Assembly: GCA_943323705.2 (NCBI GenBank)
Contig: CALPIT020000001.1
Coordinates: 1-32,519 of the forward strand
Length of the DNA stretch: 32,519 nucleotides
Direction: 5' to 3'
From: Streptomyces griseus
GTDB lineage: Bacteria; Bacteroidota; Bacteroidia; Chitinophagales; Chitinophagaceae
Part shown: positions 7,426-15,930 of the stretch, piece after piece
Numbering within the stretch: position 1 is the stretch's first letter
Layout: the number at the start of each line of letters is the position of its first letter
The notes under the pieces: generated by a model
The model's input: the letters and a program-made list of their open reading frames with translations, nothing else
Told to the model about the DNA's origin: nothing
The model's database searches: none
Position numbers and translations under genes: made by a program

Positions 7426-8346
7426 TTAGAAACGAAAGCAAGGAACTTCAGTCATGCAAGTGCTGAAATTTTCTTCACAAAGTTGATTATTAATTTCTGT
7501 GTCAACGGGAGTAAAAATCTGATCTCTGAAACATAGTGTGCCTTGTTCATAACTATCGTAATTTTCAAAAATTACATTCAGGGTAATGAAGTTCATAACA
7601 TAATTTCTGGTTTCTTTTGGTAGAAACTGTTGTACTTCCCAGAAACTTGCGCATTCAATGCCAGATTTTCTGATCGCTTTTCTCACATTGCCAATACCGC
7701 AATTATAACTTGCCGCCACCAAAAGCCAGTCGTTATTCAATTCTCTGCAACGATCTTTTAAGTATTTTGCTGCAGCATGGGTAGATTTTAATAAGTCTTT
7801 TCTATCATCAACGTAAACATATTTTTTTACTCTGTTTCTGTATTTTCTTGAACGATATTTCTTTGCTGTGTATTTGTAGTTGATATTTCTGACTTTCATG
7901 TTTACTTTCAAACCATATTCTTTTGCAGTTGTGCTCATAAACTGCCAGTAGCCCAAAGCGCCTACAGGTGAAAGTGCATTGGCATTGAATCCGCTTTCTA
8001 TAGCCATCAATACTTTGAATTCCTGAGGAATATTGTATTGCTCAAATACTTCAGATACCTGAGGAAAAAAATCTTTGCTTTTGTTATATAATATAGTGAG
8101 GTATTTTTTTCTGTTGTTAGAAAAATTCTCAACATACGATAATGAATTTGATAAATGAGGCGTAAACAGACCTGGATAAACAACATTTGCCTTTTTTACA
8201 ATTGTAGTTTTATAAATTGTTTCAGGAATATATACTGATTTCATTAGTGCCGTATCGCTTAAATTTGTACGCGTATTTGCTGATACAGACATCCCGACGA
8301 ATAAAATCAGGACAATTGAGGCAATTTTAACAAATTTTGTTTTCAC
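7426..8346 (-). CDS. Exported lytic transglycosylase (SLT/MltD type)
   Basis: The 306-residue protein has a signal peptide (residues 1-23). The SLT domain contains catalytic Glu117 in AIESGFNANALSPVGALGYW and the later A-S-Y-N-C-G-I-G-N-V block. It cleaves peptidoglycan between MurNAc and GlcNAc with anhydro-MurNAc formation. No LysM repeats follow, unlike full-length MltD. After GLKVN there is a Lys/Arg/Tyr-rich insertion of about 25 residues (KYRSRKYRNRVKKY) before the usual D-x-R-x-D segment. The gene is transcribed divergently from the M1 peptidase across 146 bp. Confidence 0.88.
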   Translation of the reverse strand: MKTKFVKIASIVLILFVGMSVSANTRTNLSDTALMKSVYIPETIYKTTIVKKANVVYPGLFTPHLSNSLSYVENFSNNRKKYLTILYNKSKDFFPQVSEVFEQYNIPQEFKVLMAIESGFNANALSPVGALGYWQFMSTTAKEYGLKVNMKVRNINYKYTAKKYRSRKYRNRVKKYVYVDDRKDLLKSTHAAAKYLKDRCRELNNDWLLVAASYNCGIGNVRKAIRKSGIECASFWEVQQFLPKETRNYVMNFITLNVIFENYDSYEQGTLCFRDQIFTPVDTEINNQLCEENFSTCMTEVPCFRF

Positions 8347-8492
8347 GTTTTCGTAGTATTATTGGATGAATAATTTACCCAGAGAAATTTTCTCGAGGCT
8401 GTATAAAAACGAAGTAAGCGGTTCATTATTGCCTTTTTGATTGTTTAGAATTGTTTTTTTAATATCTTATTTATTATATATTATTTTGTTGT

Positions 8493-10427
8493 ATGCGTAA
8501 TTACTTGTTTTTCTTTTACTTTTTAATCCCATCAGCATTAATTGCACAAAATATTCATGATAAAAATTTTGATATTTCAAAACAGGAAGCAAAGGCTCAC
8601 ATTAGGTTATTAAATCATGAGAAGGCTACTTCTGCTTCATCAAATTTTGACATTAACTATTACCGCTGTGAGTGGGAGGTTGATCCAACAATCAGATATA
8701 TTAAAGGAAAAGTGACCGTTTACTTTACTTTATTGACCCAATCAAATTCGGTTTCTTTGGACTTGATGGGTCCATTAGCAGCAGACAGTGTGTTAGCCAA
8801 TAATCAACAGTTGAGTTACACAAATACCAATAACACACTGATAGTCAATTTTTTAAACCAAAAACAGACAGGAGAAAAAGATTCTTTTACTATTTATTAT
8901 CAAGGTGTTCCAGCCACAACAGGATTTGGATCTTTCATTCAAACCAATCATTCTGGTACTCCGGTGATGTGGTCGTTAAGTGAGCCATATGGTTCAAGAG
9001 ACTGGTGGCCTTGTAAAAACGGACTTGATGACAAAGCGGATTCGATAGATATTTACATCACCCACCCTTTTCAATACAAAGCCGCTTCAAATGGCTTGCT
9101 TCAATCTGAAACTGTTTCCCCTGACAGTACGCGAATTACCACTCATTGGAAACATCGTTACCCAATTGCCACATATTTAATTTGCATGGCCATTACCAAC
9201 TACACTGTTTTAAGTAATAGTATTCAGATTGGTAATACCCCATTGCCAATGATTACTTATTGTTATCCTGAAAGTATAGATGTATTTCAGGCGGGAACTC
9301 AAAGCACAGCAGATGCCATGCAACTTTTTCACAACAGTTTTGGACCTTATCCTTTTATCAATGAAAAATATGGTCATGTTCAATTCGGTTGGGGCGGTGG
9401 CATGGAACATCAAACTTCTTCATTTTTGTATAATACTGAGGAATCTTTGGTAGCGCATGAGCTCGCTCATCAATGGTTCGGAAACAAAATCACATGTGCA
9501 TCGTGGGAACATATTTGGTTGAATGAGGGGTTTGCTACTTATATGTCTCGTTTTTATATGGAAAATCAATATCCGCTTACGGCAAGGGATAATCGAAAAT
9601 CAGTGATTGACAATATCACTTCTTTACCTGATGGTTCGGTAAAGGTTGATGACACAACGAATGTGGGTAGAATTTTCAACGGAAGACTTTCTTATAGTAA
9701 AGGCTCTTTTTTGCTCAATATGCTTAGATTGGGGATTGGGGATTCAGCTTTTTTTAAAGCATTAAGAAATTATCTCGAAGATCAGCAATTAAAATACAGA
9801 TATGCATTAACATCAGACTTACAGCATCATCTTGAAAATACCAGCGGTCAGTCCCTTACGCGTTTTTTCCAACAATGGTTTGAGGGGCAAGGTTATCCAT
9901 CTATTCATATACAATGGGGAACAATAGGAAGTCGTAATGTGAAATTCAAAGTCAATCAAACGACATCACATAACTCAGTTCCATTTTTTGAAATGACAGT
10001 TCCTGTAGCTTTTAAAAATGCTGATCATGAAAAAACGATTTTAATCAACAACACGATAAATGATGAATGGTTTTTAAAAGATATCGGGTTTGTTCCGGAC
10101 ACTGTCATCATCGATCAGGATTATCAAATTATCAGCAAAGATAATAGTGCTACAAAAATTGATTTCCCCAATTCCGGAAATGCTGCGGCAGATATATACC
10201 CTAATCCCATCCATGATGCCTTCACTGTTTATTTACATGATTTCAATATCAATGAAGTTAATGTGATTATATATAACAGTATTGGACAAACGCTTTATAA
10301 AAATAAATTCCAGCTAATAAACGGTGCGGAGTATATCAATATCAACAGCAGCAAGTGGTCTCATGGTAACTATACTTTACAAATACTTGCTCAAGGTGTA
10401 AAGCTCACAAAATCATTAATCAAATAG
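8493..10427 (+). CDS. M1-family aminopeptidase with type IX secretion sorting domain
   Basis: The 644-residue protein has a signal peptide (residues 1-18), an M1 N-terminal beta domain, and a gluzincin catalytic domain. The exopeptidase motif reads GGMEH rather than the usual GxMEN. The zinc site is HELAHQWFG (HExxH near 322-326) with the third ligand Glu 19 residues on (NEGFATY). The C-terminal ~80 residues (IYPNPIHDAF to the end) are a Por secretion type A sorting domain, so the enzyme is exported by the type IX system and probably left on the cell surface. The stop TAG shares a base with the GTG start of the GH25 gene, so the two are coupled. Confidence 0.92.
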   Translation: MRNYLFFFYFLIPSALIAQNIHDKNFDISKQEAKAHIRLLNHEKATSASSNFDINYYRCEWEVDPTIRYIKGKVTVYFTLLTQSNSVSLDLMGPLAADSVLANNQQLSYTNTNNTLIVNFLNQKQTGEKDSFTIYYQGVPATTGFGSFIQTNHSGTPVMWSLSEPYGSRDWWPCKNGLDDKADSIDIYITHPFQYKAASNGLLQSETVSPDSTRITTHWKHRYPIATYLICMAITNYTVLSNSIQIGNTPLPMITYCYPESIDVFQAGTQSTADAMQLFHNSFGPYPFINEKYGHVQFGWGGGMEHQTSSFLYNTEESLVAHELAHQWFGNKITCASWEHIWLNEGFATYMSRFYMENQYPLTARDNRKSVIDNITSLPDGSVKVDDTTNVGRIFNGRLSYSKGSFLLNMLRLGIGDSAFFKALRNYLEDQQLKYRYALTSDLQHHLENTSGQSLTRFFQQWFEGQGYPSIHIQWGTIGSRNVKFKVNQTTSHNSVPFFEMTVPVAFKNADHEKTILINNTINDEWFLKDIGFVPDTVIIDQDYQIISKDNSATKIDFPNSGNAAADIYPNPIHDAFTVYLHDFNINEVNVIIYNSIGQTLYKNKFQLINGAEYININSSKWSHGNYTLQILAQGVKLTKSLIK

Positions 10428-11188
10428 TGGCCCAAAAAAGAAAATATAAATATCTGTTGATCGTACTTACTTCCCTTTTCTTAATGGGAGTTACAGCAAT
10501 TTATTTTGTTTTCTTTTCTCCCATTAAAAAGAACAGATTGTATTACAGTGATTTTGGCATCTATATTCCTTCAGGATACAATATTCATGGCATAGACGTA
10601 AGTCATTACCAAAGAGGCATAAACTGGGAATTGGTGAAATCAATGAAGAAACAAAATATTCAGATTCAATTTGCCTTTATTAAAGCCACAGAAAGTAATT
10701 ATAAAGTTGATGCCTTCTTTTTCAGAAACTGGAAAGGCTCCAAAGAGAATGGAATTATAAGAGGCGCTTATCATTATTTTGATGCTTCCAATGATGCCAA
10801 ACAACAAGCCATTCTTTTTTCGGAAGTGGTTAGTTTAAAAAAAGGCGATCTTCCTCCCGTAATAGACATTGAAAGTACAAATGGCGTTTCTGATGAAGTG
10901 CTGTGTAAAAAATTACAAACTTGTTTAACATTTACTGAGCAACACTTTGGCATCAAGCCAATCATTTATACCTATGCAGATTTCTATGAAGATCATCTTG
11001 CTGGAAAATTTGACAATTATCCATTATGGATTGCCCATTATACACCCAAAAAAAGTCCAAGAGTAAAACGTCAATGGCATTTCTGGCAACATCATGAAAC
11101 AGGCAGAGTCAATGGAATCAAAGGTCTTGTAGATTTCAACGTATTCAATGGTGATACTACTGCTTTTGAAAATTTATTGATAAACTAA
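10427..11188 (+). CDS. GH25 family lysozyme, membrane anchored
   Basis: The 253-residue protein begins at GTG 10427, overlapping the previous stop by one base. No better ATG exists upstream of the transmembrane helix at residues ~9-30. The GH25 barrel shows GIDVSHYQ (Asp57), FAFIKATE, GAYHYF, and the catalytic D-x-E pair Asp147/Glu149 in PPVIDIES. It ends with W-H-F-W-Q-H and VDFNVFNG. It should cut the MurNAc-GlcNAc bond of peptidoglycan from the periplasmic side of the membrane. It is co-transcribed with the M1 peptidase and followed 23 bp later by a small membrane gene. Confidence 0.9.
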   Translation: MAQKRKYKYLLIVLTSLFLMGVTAIYFVFFSPIKKNRLYYSDFGIYIPSGYNIHGIDVSHYQRGINWELVKSMKKQNIQIQFAFIKATESNYKVDAFFFRNWKGSKENGIIRGAYHYFDASNDAKQQAILFSEVVSLKKGDLPPVIDIESTNGVSDEVLCKKLQTCLTFTEQHFGIKPIIYTYADFYEDHLAGKFDNYPLWIAHYTPKKSPRVKRQWHFWQHHETGRVNGIKGLVDFNVFNGDTTAFENLLIN

Positions 11189-11211
11189 TTCATCTGTATT
11201 ATCTTACAGAC

Positions 11212-11430
11212 ATGGGAATGGAAAATGAAACAAGAGATTTTCTGGTATTAATCGCCAACACGATTTCAAAAGTGTTGTTATGGATGATGATTAATGTGTT
11301 TGTTGGTATTTATTTGGGTTATGGATTTTTTGAAGGCAAACCAGATTGGACCAATATTGTATATTATTTTCTTTTCTTAGGCTCACTGTTATTTTTACTC
11401 AAACATCTAAAGAAAACCTGGAATTTGTAA
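11212..11430 (+). CDS. Small two-helix membrane protein, unknown function
   Basis: The 72-residue protein has two predicted membrane helices (about 20-40 and 48-63), an acidic N-terminus, and a Lys-rich C-terminus after helix two. I do not recognise a named family. It is 23 bp behind the GH25 gene and probably the last gene of that operon. Its TAA stop at 11428-11430 directly abuts the stop of the convergent gene at 11431, leaving no room for a terminator between them. Confidence 0.65.
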   Translation: MGMENETRDFLVLIANTISKVLLWMMINVFVGIYLGYGFFEGKPDWTNIVYYFLFLGSLLFLLKHLKKTWNL

Positions 11431-11859
11431 TTAGCTGCTGTGATCAGCAATAATCAGCCACTTGCCTTTTATTTTTTTCAACAACAAAGTAAAATGGCCT
11501 TGTAAATCACCTACTGTTCTTGTTAGATGCCACTTACCGGTTACATGATAATATTTTCGAGAGAGTTTTTTTATCTGAATAAGATTGAAATTCAATTTAC
11601 CCATCGCTTCCGTATTTGGGTAGCCTTTTTTATAATTATTCAACGTGTTGTTCCAGCCATAAGTAACACCTGATTTTCCAATAAACATCAACGAATCATT
11701 ATTCCAGTATGTTGTCATGAAAGTTTCAATATCTCCTTTGTTCCAGGATGCATCTTGATCATGCAGCAACTTGATTATCTTTTTTTCAGTTTTAGATTGA
11801 GCAATTATGCCTGTTGAAAATAACAACAAGAAAAAAATGGTGACAAGAGATTTGAGCAT
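11431..11859 (-). CDS. Exported NTF2-like (DUF4440/SnoaL-type) protein
   Basis: The product is 142 residues from the ATG at 11859. That start gives a clean signal peptide (MLKSLVTIFFLLLFSTGIIAQ over the first 21 residues, cut after IIA). The longer in-frame ATG at 11892 would overlap the MerC gene by 28 bp and bury the signal. The mature part has the NTF2 pattern: a helix with D-x-x-W-N-K-G-D, a Y-W-x-x-D-S strand, F-I-G, Y-x-x-G-W, and a final G-K-W-L-I-I-x-D-H-S-S. Family members are often small ligand-binding or isomerase-like proteins; no activity can be assigned. It follows the MerC gene by 5 bp. Confidence 0.75.
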   Translation of the reverse strand: MLKSLVTIFFLLLFSTGIIAQSKTEKKIIKLLHDQDASWNKGDIETFMTTYWNNDSLMFIGKSGVTYGWNNTLNNYKKGYPNTEAMGKLNFNLIQIKKLSRKYYHVTGKWHLTRTVGDLQGHFTLLLKKIKGKWLIIADHSS

Positions 11860-11864
11860 ACCTA

Positions 11865-12251
11865 TTAATGTTTGTGATGTGGAGAATTGCATTTATTCTT
11901 TGTACACAATCTGTAATTGTTTACATGAGCGGTAATAATCAACAATACAGCAATTGCTAAAAATAAAAATTCGTAAGCAGAAAATTGTTTGGCAATTAAA
12001 AAAACAAACCCAATTAAAAAGATAATGAGGGGTTGAAAAGAATGATGGTGTTTTTTAAACCCATGATACAATGAATAAATACCCACAAAAAAAGCAAGGG
12101 CAATCATGCCCCACTCGAAAGTCGAATTATGAATAATATTGATGCCGAATAATGGTAATGCTGGGAGCAACAATGGCAACAAGCCACAATGTATAGCACA
12201 TAAAACCGAAGTCACAATGCCCATTCCATCCCAGTTTAATTTAATATTCAT
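11865..12251 (-). CDS. MerC-domain membrane protein
   Basis: The 128-residue protein starts at the ATG at 12251; an upstream in-frame ATG at 12344 adds a poorly conserved leader that crosses the regulatory palindrome. The first helix carries the Cys pair of the MerC fold, Cys18-A-I-H-Cys22, and there are four membrane helices. The tail is Cys/His-rich (LCTKNKCNSPHHKH). MerC in mer operons imports Hg(II). Bacteroidota homologues outside mer operons commonly sit beside Fur-family genes and may move zinc or another soft metal. No merA or merR is present here. It is divergent from the SCO1/Fur pair over 92 bp. Confidence 0.82.
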   Translation of the reverse strand: MNIKLNWDGMGIVTSVLCAIHCGLLPLLLPALPLFGINIIHNSTFEWGMIALAFFVGIYSLYHGFKKHHHSFQPLIIFLIGFVFLIAKQFSAYEFLFLAIAVLLIITAHVNNYRLCTKNKCNSPHHKH

Positions 12252-12271
12252 GGAGGACAAAGTTATGTATT

Positions 12272-12288
12272 TTGCAATATCGTTGCAA
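12272..12288. promoter_or_regulatory. Zur/Fur-type palindrome candidate
   Basis: The sequence TTGCAATATCGTTGCAA is TTGCAA-N5-TTGCAA, a 6-bp-arm inverted repeat. It is the only such site I found, located between the divergent MerC (start 12251) and SCO1 (start 12344) genes. The Fur-family gene is the second gene of the SCO1 transcript, so autoregulation of both directions is a reasonable inference. Confidence 0.5.
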
Positions 12289-12343
12289 CTTTGTTCTTTA
12301 TTTAGCAGAAAAAAATAACAATGATGATTACCTTTGTGCCGCA

Positions 12344-13087
12344 ATGATAAATTTTACAAAAAATAAAAAGCTGTTTATCTACCTCGGTTTTTTTTGTGTG
12401 CTTTTACTCCTGTTTTTTTTGGCAATAAAAAATGAGCACCAATTCAGTGATGCTAAACTTGCTGTAATCAACCCGGCCATTCCTGAGTTTTCATTTACCG
12501 ATCAAAATGGCAAAATAATGAGTTCTCAGAAAACAGAAGGCAAAGTTTATGTTGCTGATTTCTTTTTTACCACTTGCAAAGGCATTTGTCCGAAAATGAA
12601 TTTGAACATGAGAAGAATTTATGAAATGTTTAAAGACGAATCTGATTTTCTCATACTATCACATACATGTATGCCAGAAACAGACAGTGTCAAAGTTTTA
12701 AAACAGTACGAATCGAGAATGTTATCAGGTGAGATGTTTCAAATTAATGACGGTACTTATAAATTGAAAAACAATTATGACAGTGCGGTAATATCTGATA
12801 ATAAAAAATGGTTTTTCCTTACCGGTGATAAATCTCAATTATATAAAATGGCACGCCAAGGTTATATGATTGACAATGGAAAACCCGACAGCACACAAAG
12901 AATAGAAAATCAATTTATTCATACCCAGTTTTTTGCTTTGGTTGACAGATACGGAAGGGTAAGAGGCATTTATGATGGATTGATAGAAGACGAAGTGACA
13001 AAATTGATGATTGATATTCCTGAACTCATGAAAGAAAAAGTAGACCACACAAGATTTCTCAACGGATTCAGCAACACACCTAATTAA
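12344..13087 (+). CDS. SCO1/SenC family copper chaperone-like protein
   Basis: The 247-residue protein is counted from ATG 12344. The TTG-initiated extension to 12272 is rejected because it crosses the palindrome and lacks a membrane-type N-terminus. A single N-terminal anchor (residues ~10-27) leads to a thioredoxin fold with the SCO metal site Cys78-K-G-I-Cys82-P. The distal conserved His lies in the IENQFIHTQFFALVD block. SCO proteins deliver copper to the CuA site of cytochrome c oxidase or act as thiol reductases. Its stop overlaps the Fur-family ATG (TAATG). Confidence 0.9.
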   Translation: MINFTKNKKLFIYLGFFCVLLLLFFLAIKNEHQFSDAKLAVINPAIPEFSFTDQNGKIMSSQKTEGKVYVADFFFTTCKGICPKMNLNMRRIYEMFKDESDFLILSHTCMPETDSVKVLKQYESRMLSGEMFQINDGTYKLKNNYDSAVISDNKKWFFLTGDKSQLYKMARQGYMIDNGKPDSTQRIENQFIHTQFFALVDRYGRVRGIYDGLIEDEVTKLMIDIPELMKEKVDHTRFLNGFSNTPN

Positions 13088-13503
13088 TGAAAGAAGCGCT
13101 GGAAATATTAAAACGAAATAGTCTAAGCATTACCGATAGCAGAAAAATAATTCTCGAACTTTTTCTGAAAACGGAAGGCGCTTTGGCTCATGCTGATATT
13201 GAAAAAAATACGGCTGTCAATTTCGACAGGGTTACTGTTTACAGAACATTACAGACTTTCACAGAAAATGGAATTATCCATCAAATTCCTACAACAGACA
13301 ACACGATACTTTACGCCTTATGTAAAGACAAATGTGAAGCAGGCCATCATCACGATGAGCATGTGCATTTTATATGTGTGAATTGCGAAAAAACAATCTG
13401 TATGGATGATGTTGTCGTTCCTCAAGTAAAACTCCCTAAAGGCTTTATTCCTTTGCAAACTGCAATGGTTGTAAAAGGAACTTGTAACGATTGTAAAAAC
13501 TAA
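13087..13503 (+). CDS. Fur-family metalloregulator (possibly Zur)
   Basis: The 138-residue protein has a winged-helix N-terminus with the DNA-reading segment FDRVTVYRTLQTF. The regulatory site is HHHDEHVHFICVNC, and a second Cys pair lies near the end (CNDC), giving two CxxC-type structural zinc sites. His-rich metal site and neighbours (MerC-like, SCO1) suggest zinc or copper-linked control more than iron, but the metal is not decided by sequence alone. It is translationally coupled to SCO1. The stop overlaps the stop of the convergent M3 peptidase gene by 4 bp. Confidence 0.9.
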   Translation: MKEALEILKRNSLSITDSRKIILELFLKTEGALAHADIEKNTAVNFDRVTVYRTLQTFTENGIIHQIPTTDNTILYALCKDKCEAGHHHDEHVHFICVNCEKTICMDDVVVPQVKLPKGFIPLQTAMVVKGTCNDCKN

Positions 13504-15212
13504 GCCATTTCAGATTTCACAAACTCCATCAGTACTTTAATTTTTTCAGGAGAGAAATCGAATGAAAGACCGGCTGTCTCATACAATTCTGGTAGTGTTT
13601 TTGTGCCACCCAAGCTTAAAGCATTACAATAATTCTCAATTGCCGTTTCTTTATTTTTCTTGAATTGCATCCACATGCCGATGGCGCCCAATTGTGCAAT
13701 GCCATATTCTATGTAGTAAAAGGGAACCTCATAAAGGTGTAATTGTCTTTGCCAAGCATTGCTTCTGTAACTGTCAAGTCCACTGAAATCAATCACTTCA
13801 TCAGTAAACTCTTTTAAAATTGAAACCCAGGCATCCGTTCTTTCCTGATGCGTATGAACAGGATGTTGATACAACCAATACTGAAATTTATCAATGATGG
13901 CAATCCATGGGAAAATGGTAATCACTCTTTCCAATTGGTGTTCTTTTGCTCTTTGCAAATCGTCATCATTATCAAAAAAGCTATTCCAGTAATCCATGCT
14001 GAACAATTCCATAGCCATACTTGCCACTTCAGCAATTTCCATTGGATATTCTTTGAATCCGCTGAGTTCGAGATGGTGAGCTAAGAATGAATGCACCGCA
14101 TGCCCGCCTTCGTGAACCATTGTGGTGACATCGTGCATTTGTCCGGCTGCATTCATGAAAATAAAAGGCGCTCCACTTTCAGCTAACGGGCAATTGTAGC
14201 CGCCGGGCGCTTTGCCTTGTCTACTTTCTAAATCAAGATGATTTAACTCTTTCATTTTAGAAAGACAATCGGCAAAGAAAGGATTGAGTTGTTGAAAACA
14301 AGCGATTGATTTCTGCAGCAACTCCTCTCCTGTTTTGAATGGTCTTAATGGTGAAATGCCTTCTGGCTCTGCTTCTAGATCCCATGGTCTTAATTGCTCA
14401 ACACCGAGAGCCGCTTTTTTCTTTTTATAAATTTCATTAACCAAAGGAAGAATATGCAATTTCACCGCTTCATGAAATTTAAAGCAATCATCTTTTTTGT
14501 AATCAAAACGACCTAGTTCTTTAAAACGATAATCTATATAACTTTCAAAGCCTGCGTTGATTGCGGTTGTATTTCTGATAGAAACTAGTTTGTCAAAAAG
14601 TTCATCCAGTTTTTGTTTATCCTGTAATCTTCTTTGTTGGATTTTATGATAAACTTCTTCTCTTAATTTTCTATCGTGACTTTGTAGAAATTTACCTGCT
14701 TGTTGTAATGTGTAAGTTTTGCCATCAACATCAATAGTCATGGCGCCTGTTATTTGCCCGTATTGTTGTTGTAATACAGCCACTTCAGCTTGTAGAGGTA
14801 TATTCTCTTCTCTGAATAATTCGATGCTCTTTTTTACATTTCTCAGATAAGTGAAATATTTGTTTGCATCCAGCAATTGAAGAGATGGAGCAGCCAATAA
14901 TTTTTTATTCAGCAAATCAGCGTAAGGCTGTATTTGAGGTTGAATTTCGAGACAGAAAAAATTGAATGATTCTTCAAGTTCTTTGTTTTGGGTATCGCAG
15001 GTCATTTTTATTTGACGCCAGCAAGCATCTTCACTGATAGCAGCTTCCAATTCACTTTGATCCAAAAGCCATTTTTCAAGTGCAGGAACAGTAGCAATAT
15101 CTCTTTCCAATAACTCTTTAAAGTAAGGCTCTAAACTGTTCCATTCTGTTACTATAAAATCAGTCGGTAAATAGTGACGGGCTGTTTTTTGAATGTCTGC
15201 TGTGTACGTCAT
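13500..15212 (-). CDS. M3-family oligoendopeptidase
   Basis: The 570-residue protein has no signal peptide and is therefore cytoplasmic. The zinc motif HEGGH (VHEGGHAVHSF, near residue 365) is followed by E-x-A-S-M-A-M-E-L, typical of the M3 thimet/oligoendopeptidase-F clan. The length is typical for M3B enzymes. It would degrade short peptides inside the cell. It is monocistronic: the DUF5606 gene upstream is closed off by the terminator at 15292-15311, and the 3' end overlaps the Fur gene by 4 bp. Confidence 0.9.
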   Translation of the reverse strand: MTYTADIQKTARHYLPTDFIVTEWNSLEPYFKELLERDIATVPALEKWLLDQSELEAAISEDACWRQIKMTCDTQNKELEESFNFFCLEIQPQIQPYADLLNKKLLAAPSLQLLDANKYFTYLRNVKKSIELFREENIPLQAEVAVLQQQYGQITGAMTIDVDGKTYTLQQAGKFLQSHDRKLREEVYHKIQQRRLQDKQKLDELFDKLVSIRNTTAINAGFESYIDYRFKELGRFDYKKDDCFKFHEAVKLHILPLVNEIYKKKKAALGVEQLRPWDLEAEPEGISPLRPFKTGEELLQKSIACFQQLNPFFADCLSKMKELNHLDLESRQGKAPGGYNCPLAESGAPFIFMNAAGQMHDVTTMVHEGGHAVHSFLAHHLELSGFKEYPMEIAEVASMAMELFSMDYWNSFFDNDDDLQRAKEHQLERVITIFPWIAIIDKFQYWLYQHPVHTHQERTDAWVSILKEFTDEVIDFSGLDSYRSNAWQRQLHLYEVPFYYIEYGIAQLGAIGMWMQFKKNKETAIENYCNALSLGGTKTLPELYETAGLSFDFSPEKIKVLMEFVKSEMA

Positions 15213-15291
15213 AATAAATGTTTGTCAAAAGAATATTCCCCAGTATCAGCCTTAAAGCCAAAGCTAGGGAATAGTGTTACATTAATATCAG

Positions 15292-15311
15292 AAAAAAACC
15301 GCCAAAGGCGG
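15292..15311 (-). terminator. Intrinsic terminator of the DUF5606 gene
   Basis: The stem CCGCC/GGCGG has an AAA (TTT) loop at 15299-15311. On the minus strand it is followed at once by seven Ts (15298 down to 15292). It starts 29 bp past the DUF5606 stop. The plus strand after it is also T-rich, so it may work in both directions. Confidence 0.85.
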
Positions 15312-15339
15312 AATTTATTTTTTAATCAGAAGACAGTTA

Positions 15340-15858
15340 TTACGCCATCTTTCTAGGTGTATTGATTTTCTTTGCCGGTGCGTTTTTAACTGCAGCAGTT
15401 TTAGGTGCAGACTTTGATGCAGTTGCTGTTTTTTTCTCAGCAACTTGTTCAGCAGGCATATCTTCACTACCTTCTTCAGACAATTTGATGTCAATGTTGT
15501 TTTTGGCAAGAATTTCGAACCATTTTACCATCTTTTTCATGTCGCTGCCATAAACACGTTGAAAGTCCATTTGAGGAAAAACTTTTTCAAAATATGCTTT
15601 TACCAATTTAGCGTCATTGGCTTCAGGCATAGCTTCGGTGCTAGACTTCATAGCATTAAAAACATCAACTAGATTTACGTTTTCTGCTGTTGTATAAATT
15701 TCTATACTTTCCAAATGAGAAAAACTATGTGCTCTGTTGCTTACAAATTTGGTACTTTTGTCCTCTAAAGAACGAACCAAGCCACCATCGGCTTTAGAAG
15801 ATATCAATTCAAACAAACCGCTAAGCCCGGTAACAGCTACTAATTTTTTGTACTCCAT
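15340..15858 (-). CDS. DUF5606 domain protein with Ala/Lys/Pro-rich tail
   Basis: The 172-residue protein has an N-terminal ~130 residues that match my memory of the Bacteroidota-specific DUF5606 family (start MEYKKLVAVTGLSGLFELIS, then SHLESIEIYTTAENVNL and a helical MKKMVKWFEIL block). The last ~40 residues are low-complexity Ala/Lys/Pro/Thr, basic overall, and likely disordered. The tail resembles nucleic-acid-binding tails, but no function is established. It is a single gene with its own terminator, divergent from the large outer-membrane protein at 15931. Confidence 0.8.
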   Translation of the reverse strand: MEYKKLVAVTGLSGLFELISSKADGGLVRSLEDKSTKFVSNRAHSFSHLESIEIYTTAENVNLVDVFNAMKSSTEAMPEANDAKLVKAYFEKVFPQMDFQRVYGSDMKKMVKWFEILAKNNIDIKLSEEGSEDMPAEQVAEKKTATASKSAPKTAAVKNAPAKKINTPRKMA

Positions 15859-15930
15859 AATCGTAATAAATTTGAGGTCGCAAGATAATTCTTTAAGTTC
15901 AAAATAAAATACTCTTTACTATTTAAATAT

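Noticed and set aside
11865..12251. Mercury resistance operon based on the MerC-like protein
   Set aside because: No merA, merT, merP or merR is present, and the neighbours are SCO1 and a Fur-family regulator. A general metal role is more likely.
12272..12343. 24-residue N-terminal extension of SCO1 from a TTG at 12272
   Set aside because: It would begin in the TTGCAA palindrome and places charged residues before the membrane anchor. ATG 12344 gives a normal anchor.
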